A DNA stretch of 7,424 nucleotides, taken from the NCBI GenBank assembly GCA_016296195.1, contig JAEDJU010000059.1, forward strand, positions 1 to 7,424. Reading direction: 5' to 3'. The translations under genes were made by a program, and so were the position numbers. Under the pieces are notes generated by a model. The model was not told where the DNA came from, made no database searches, and saw only the letters and a program-made list of their open reading frames with translations. This DNA is from Candidatus Methanomethylophilaceae archaeon. Its GTDB lineage: Archaea > Thermoplasmatota > Thermoplasmata > Methanomassiliicoccales > Methanomethylophilaceae. Positions 5,289 through 7,424 of this stretch are shown piece by piece (within the stretch, counting starts at the first letter, position 1; each line of letters begins with the position of its first letter).

Positions 5289-5324
5289 TTTAAATATAAC
5301 ATTCATATTCCCCCTCATTATATA
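5289..5324 (+). promoter_or_regulatory. TATA candidates nearest gar1-tfb
   Basis: Two boxes lie in tandem: TTTAAATA (5289-5296), predicting a start near 5318 and a leader of about 40 nt, and ATTATATA (5317-5324), predicting a start near 5346 just before the gar1 ATG. The first has a more purine-rich upstream flank and leaves room for a ribosome binding site, so I favour it. Both could be used. Confidence 0.5.
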
Positions 5325-5358
5325 GGGTATAATCTCTATTTGAAAGGACTGAGGTCGG

Positions 5359-5631
5359 ATGGATTTTTTGGGAAAGGTCGAGGAGATAACATGCGATGGC
5401 AGGCTCATCGCCAGATGCAGCTCCGTACCCGAACTCGGAGATCATGTGTTCGACCGCAGACAGAACAAGATCGGCACCATAGGGAAGGTCTTCGGACCGG
5501 TGGATGAACCCTACGTATCGGTGAATGTTCCGAAAACAAACGAAATGCCCGTTCCCAAGGGCACGGATCTATTTTACAATAAAGGGAGGAATCAGAATGG
5601 CAAAGGTAAGGGAAGGAACAGAAGAAATTGA
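5359..5631 (+). CDS. gar1: Gar1-like H/ACA ribonucleoprotein subunit
   Basis: A 90-aa protein matching archaeal Gar1, the subunit that binds Cbf5 in the H/ACA guide RNP and helps substrate turnover during rRNA pseudouridylation. The small beta-barrel covers about residues 1-73. The family signature is [19 protein letters not shown] (about 37-55), preceded by the LGDHVFDRR segment. The tail [15 protein letters not shown] (76-90) is basic and Gly/Asn-rich, like an RNA-binding tail. The ATG at 5359 follows GAGGTC (5351-5356), a short-spaced ribosome binding site. The last 35 bp overlap the tfb gene in another frame, and the tail is encoded across the tfb ribosome binding site and start. A gar1-tfb pair is a common archaeal arrangement. 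Confidence 0.93.
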   Translation: MDFLGKVEEITCDGRLIARCSSVPELGDHVFDRRQNKIGTIGKVFGPVDEPYVSVNVPKTNEMPVPKGTDLFYNKGRNQNGKGKGRNRRN

Positions 5632-6529
5632 AGTATGTCCTGAGTGCGGAAGCCATCACTTAGTCCGCGACTACGAACGCGGGGAACTTCTTTGCGAGGA
5701 CTGTGGTCTGGTCCTCGATGACCAGTTCATCGACCAGGGACCCGAATGGAGGGCTTTCGACGTCGAACAGGGTGAGAAACGTGCACGTACCGGAGCCCCG
5801 ATGACCTACACGATCCACGACAAGGGACTTTCCACCGAGATCTCCTGGAAGAACAAGGACAGTTACGGAAAGAGCATCCCCACCAGGAACAGGGCACAGC
5901 TGTACAGGCTCAGGAAGTGGCAGAGAAGGATCCGTGTCTCCAACGCAACGGAGAGGAACCTGGCCTTCGCACTGTCCGAGCTGGACAGGATGGCATCCGC
6001 GATGGGACTTCCCAGGAACGTCAGGGAGACCGCCGCCATGATCTACAGGAAAGCGGTCAACAAGAACCTGATCAGAGGAAGGTCCATCGAAGGTGTGGTC
6101 GCCGCATCCCTCTATGCAGCATGCAGACAGTGCGGAGTCCCCAGGACACTCGATGAGGTCGCAGGCTCCAGCCGTGTCGGAAGGAAGGAGATCGGAAGGA
6201 CCTACAGGTTCATGACCCGTGAGCTCAAGCTGAAGCTCATGCCCACCAAACCCCAGGACTACGTCCAGAGGTTCTGCTCCGAACTCAAGCTGAGCGGAGA
6301 GGTCCAGAGCAAGGCTGCGGAGATCCTCAAGGATGCATCCGAGAAGGAGCTGACCTCCGGAAGGGGACCCACCGGAGTTGCCGCCGCCGCGATCTACATC
6401 TCATCCATCCTGTGCAACGAGCGCAGGACCCAGAGGGAGGTGGCTGATGTGGCAGGCGTCACAGAGGTCACCATCAGGAACAGGTACAAGGAACTCACCG
6501 AGAAACTCGGTATCGAGATCCAGCTGTGA
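5597..6529 (+). CDS. tfb: Transcription initiation factor B (TFIIB homologue)
   Basis: A 310-aa TFB, the factor that binds TBP-TATA DNA, reads the BRE and recruits RNA polymerase. The N-terminal zinc ribbon is complete: Cys14/Cys17 in VCPECG and Cys33/Cys36 in LCEDCG. The B-reader/linker region follows ([19 protein letters not shown], about 48-66). Two cyclin-like repeats come next, at about 115-205 ([16 protein letters not shown]) and 215-305 ([20 protein letters not shown]). A helix-turn-helix for BRE contact is near the end ([20 protein letters not shown]). Length is normal. The frame is open 24 codons upstream, but the ATG at 5597 is the real start: GGGAGGA (5584-5590) precedes it and the zinc ribbon begins close behind. 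It overlaps gar1 by 35 bp, so the two are co-transcribed and probably translationally coupled. Confidence 0.97.
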   Translation: MAKVREGTEEIEVCPECGSHHLVRDYERGELLCEDCGLVLDDQFIDQGPEWRAFDVEQGEKRARTGAPMTYTIHDKGLSTEISWKNKDSYGKSIPTRNRAQLYRLRKWQRRIRVSNATERNLAFALSELDRMASAMGLPRNVRETAAMIYRKAVNKNLIRGRSIEGVVAASLYAACRQCGVPRTLDEVAGSSRVGRKEIGRTYRFMTRELKLKLMPTKPQDYVQRFCSELKLSGEVQSKAAEILKDASEKELTSGRGPTGVAAAAIYISSILCNERRTQREVADVAGVTEVTIRNRYKELTEKLGIEIQL

Positions 6530-6533
6530 AACC

Positions 6534-6557
6534 GGAGGGTGCCGGGAGGCACCTTCC
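6534..6557 (+). terminator. Terminator of gar1-tfb
   Basis: GGAGGGTGCC (6534-6543) pairs with GGCACCTTCC (6548-6557): 10 bp with one G-U pair, closed by a GGGA (GNRA-type) loop. It starts four bases after the tfb stop and is followed by a pyrimidine-rich run with several short T-tracts (6559-6577). Confidence 0.7.
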
Positions 6558-6584
6558 CTATTCTCATCTTACTTTTCCGACCGT

Positions 6585-6608
6585 CCGATATTCTTATTTC
6601 GGTATCGG
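6585..6608 (+). promoter_or_regulatory. TATA-like element inside an inverted repeat, upstream of the winged-helix gene
   Basis: CCGATA (6585-6590) and TATCGG (6603-6608) flank TTCTTATTTC (6591-6600), the only TATA-like stretch before the gene. A start 25 bp on would fall at about 6620, at the ATG (6622), so the mRNA is probably leaderless. A dimeric regulator bound to the repeat would cover the TATA element, suggesting autoregulation; this is inferred. Confidence 0.4.
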
Positions 6609-6621
6609 TCAATCACGTCGC

Positions 6622-6960
6622 ATGGACCAGCAGCCCCAGCAGAAATCCAGCAAGCACATCTGTCTCACAGTCAGAGGACCCATGGGCATCTCCGACGACC
6701 CGATCTTCGATATCGTATCCGCACTTGCGGACAAGGATGTGCTGACCATGGTCCGTGGACTATCCAAGGAGGAGATACGCTCCCCGTTCACGAATGGAGT
6801 CTTCGGAATGGACGAGGCCAGGACCAATGCCGCAATCAGGAGGATGAAGGGAGCAGGACTGATATCATCCCGCAGGGACGGCCCCGATCACATCTACTTC
6901 CTGAACAGGGGACGCTACAAGGAGCTGGAACACTTCCTTAGCGGACTGTTCACAGAGTGA
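6622..6960 (+). CDS. Small winged-helix (ArsR-like) DNA-binding regulator
   Basis: A 112-aa protein read as a single winged-helix domain. Residues 1-12 are polar (MDQQPQQKSSK). Helices follow at about 26-46 (DDPIFDIVSALADKDVLTMV) and 47-55. The likely recognition helix is 64-79 (DEARTNAAIRRMKGAG), then a beta wing LISSRRDGPDHIYFLN (80-95) and a C-terminal helix RYKELEHFLSGLF. The order 'helix, recognition helix, GLI, wing' is that of ArsR/HTH_20-type regulators. No cysteine pair suggests metal sensing. The frame stays open upstream to the tfb stop, but the ATG at 6622 lies about 25 bp past the only TATA-like element and has no ribosome binding site, fitting a leaderless mRNA. It converges on the DUF4143 gene with a 6-bp gap. 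Its target genes are unknown. Confidence 0.8.
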   Translation: MDQQPQQKSSKHICLTVRGPMGISDDPIFDIVSALADKDVLTMVRGLSKEEIRSPFTNGVFGMDEARTNAAIRRMKGAGLISSRRDGPDHIYFLNRGRYKELEHFLSGLFTE

Positions 6961-6966
6961 ACCCCA

Positions 6967-7424
6967 TCACGATCGAGAGGGTTCGAAGAAACAGGGTCCG
7001 AACAGGGGACAATGGATGATCCCGTCCCCATCCACTGAGATGTTCGAATCGGACAGTAGGATACTGACGACGTCCTCTTTGCCCATCACCTTCTTCAGCA
7101 TCCTGCAAGACCTCTTCACACCTCTGTCGATCACCATCACTGCAAGATGATCCCCATAGCGGAAGACAAAGTCCAATGCCATTCTATTCGAAGAATCCCT
7201 GTGATGGTAGACATCGAACCCATTACCTGCGAGAGTCTCGAAAACAGCATTCTCAAACAATGACCAATCTCCGACTGAGAGATCACCATTCACAATTCCC
7301 ATCACTATATCCGGTCCGAGCATATAGGAAAGGAGTCCGGTGTCCCTTAGATACACCCTGAATGTATTCCCATCCTCCCTTATCCTGAGTAATTCGGAGA
7401 AAACCTCCAAATTATGACAGATGT
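6967..7424 (-). CDS. C-terminal part of an AAA-ATPase family protein with a DUF4143 domain
   Basis: The frame is open to the window edge, giving 151 residues of the C-terminus, so the gene starts outside. It resembles the DUF4143 domain that follows an AAA_14 ATPase module in many archaeal and bacterial proteins of unclear role. The landmarks are RVYLRDTGLLSYMLG (usual form 'YFLDTGLLAYLLG') and FENAVFETLAGNGFDVYHHR (usual 'FEN.V...L......Y.WR'), then MALDFVFRYGDHLAVMVIDRG. In typical members the last part reads 'EVDFV....IEVK', a nuclease-like fold. Here the acidic D is kept, but the EV before it is AL and the EVK is replaced (MVID), so any nuclease-like site looks degraded. A TTG at 7410 is not needed as a start, because the codons before it also read through. 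Such genes vary between strains and are often isolated. Confidence 0.8.
   Translation of the reverse strand, partial: ICHNLEVFSELLRIREDGNTFRVYLRDTGLLSYMLGPDIVMGIVNGDLSVGDWSLFENAVFETLAGNGFDVYHHRDSSNRMALDFVFRYGDHLAVMVIDRGVKRSCRMLKKVMGKEDVVSILLSDSNISVDGDGIIHCPLFGPCFFEPSRS

Noticed and set aside
5171..5358. tRNA or C/D box RNA in the AT-rich region
   Set aside because: I see no T-loop motif, no cloverleaf arms and no proper C/D box pair (AGATGA lacks the consensus). The region is best read as promoter DNA.

Overview
This looks like a piece of euryarchaeal chromosome. It carries archaeal SecE, a UPF0147 protein, Gar1, transcription factor B (TFB) and a two-subunit GMP synthetase. Promoters are TATA/BRE-like, and the ribosome binding sites (GGAGG, GGTGAT) fit an archaeal 16S 3' end. 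Coding DNA is moderately GC-rich with GC-rich third positions, while promoters are clearly AT-rich. All 12 visible stop codons are TGA; none is TAA or TAG. Scarce TAG is known from pyrrolysine-using methanogens, so a Thermoplasmata-related methanogen (Methanomassiliicoccales-like) is my best guess. That placement is inference: no marker in the window proves it.

Layout. (1) 1-425, minus: secE followed by the start of an unidentified gene in the place usually held by spt5/nusG, under a strong promoter near 530 with a GTTAC dyad in the leader. (2) 625-1062, plus: a 54-aa acidic protein and UPF0147, behind a perfect TTTATATA box that rules out an upstream in-frame ATG. (3) 1085-1114: an 11-bp hairpin between convergent units. 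(4) 4630-1137, minus, in transcription order: purE, the GMP synthetase ATPase subunit (14-bp overlap with purE), a sodium:solute symporter (NSS family), then the GMP synthetase glutaminase subunit. The two halves of one enzyme are therefore separated by a membrane transporter. (5) 5053-4745, minus: a 102-aa three-helix membrane protein with a long, apparently structured leader. (6) 5054-5358: a 305-bp AT-rich divergent intergenic region with no gene, but a 36-bp nested dyad, a second small hairpin and several TATA candidates. (7) 5359-6529, plus: gar1 and tfb, overlapping by 35 bp and ending in a good terminator. (8) 6622-6960, plus: a small winged-helix regulator, probably on a leaderless mRNA. 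(9) 7424-6967, minus: the C-terminal part of a DUF4143-type ATPase-family protein, running off the window and converging on the regulator with a 6-bp gap.

Most of the window is housekeeping: protein export, purine synthesis, RNA modification and transcription initiation. The purine group makes functional sense: PurE acts in IMP synthesis, and the two GMP synthetase subunits turn XMP into GMP. The best candidates for something undescribed are the structured leader of the small membrane protein and the symporter placed between the GMP synthetase subunits. The unknown gene after secE comes next. I see no mobile element, CRISPR array, tRNA or rRNA.
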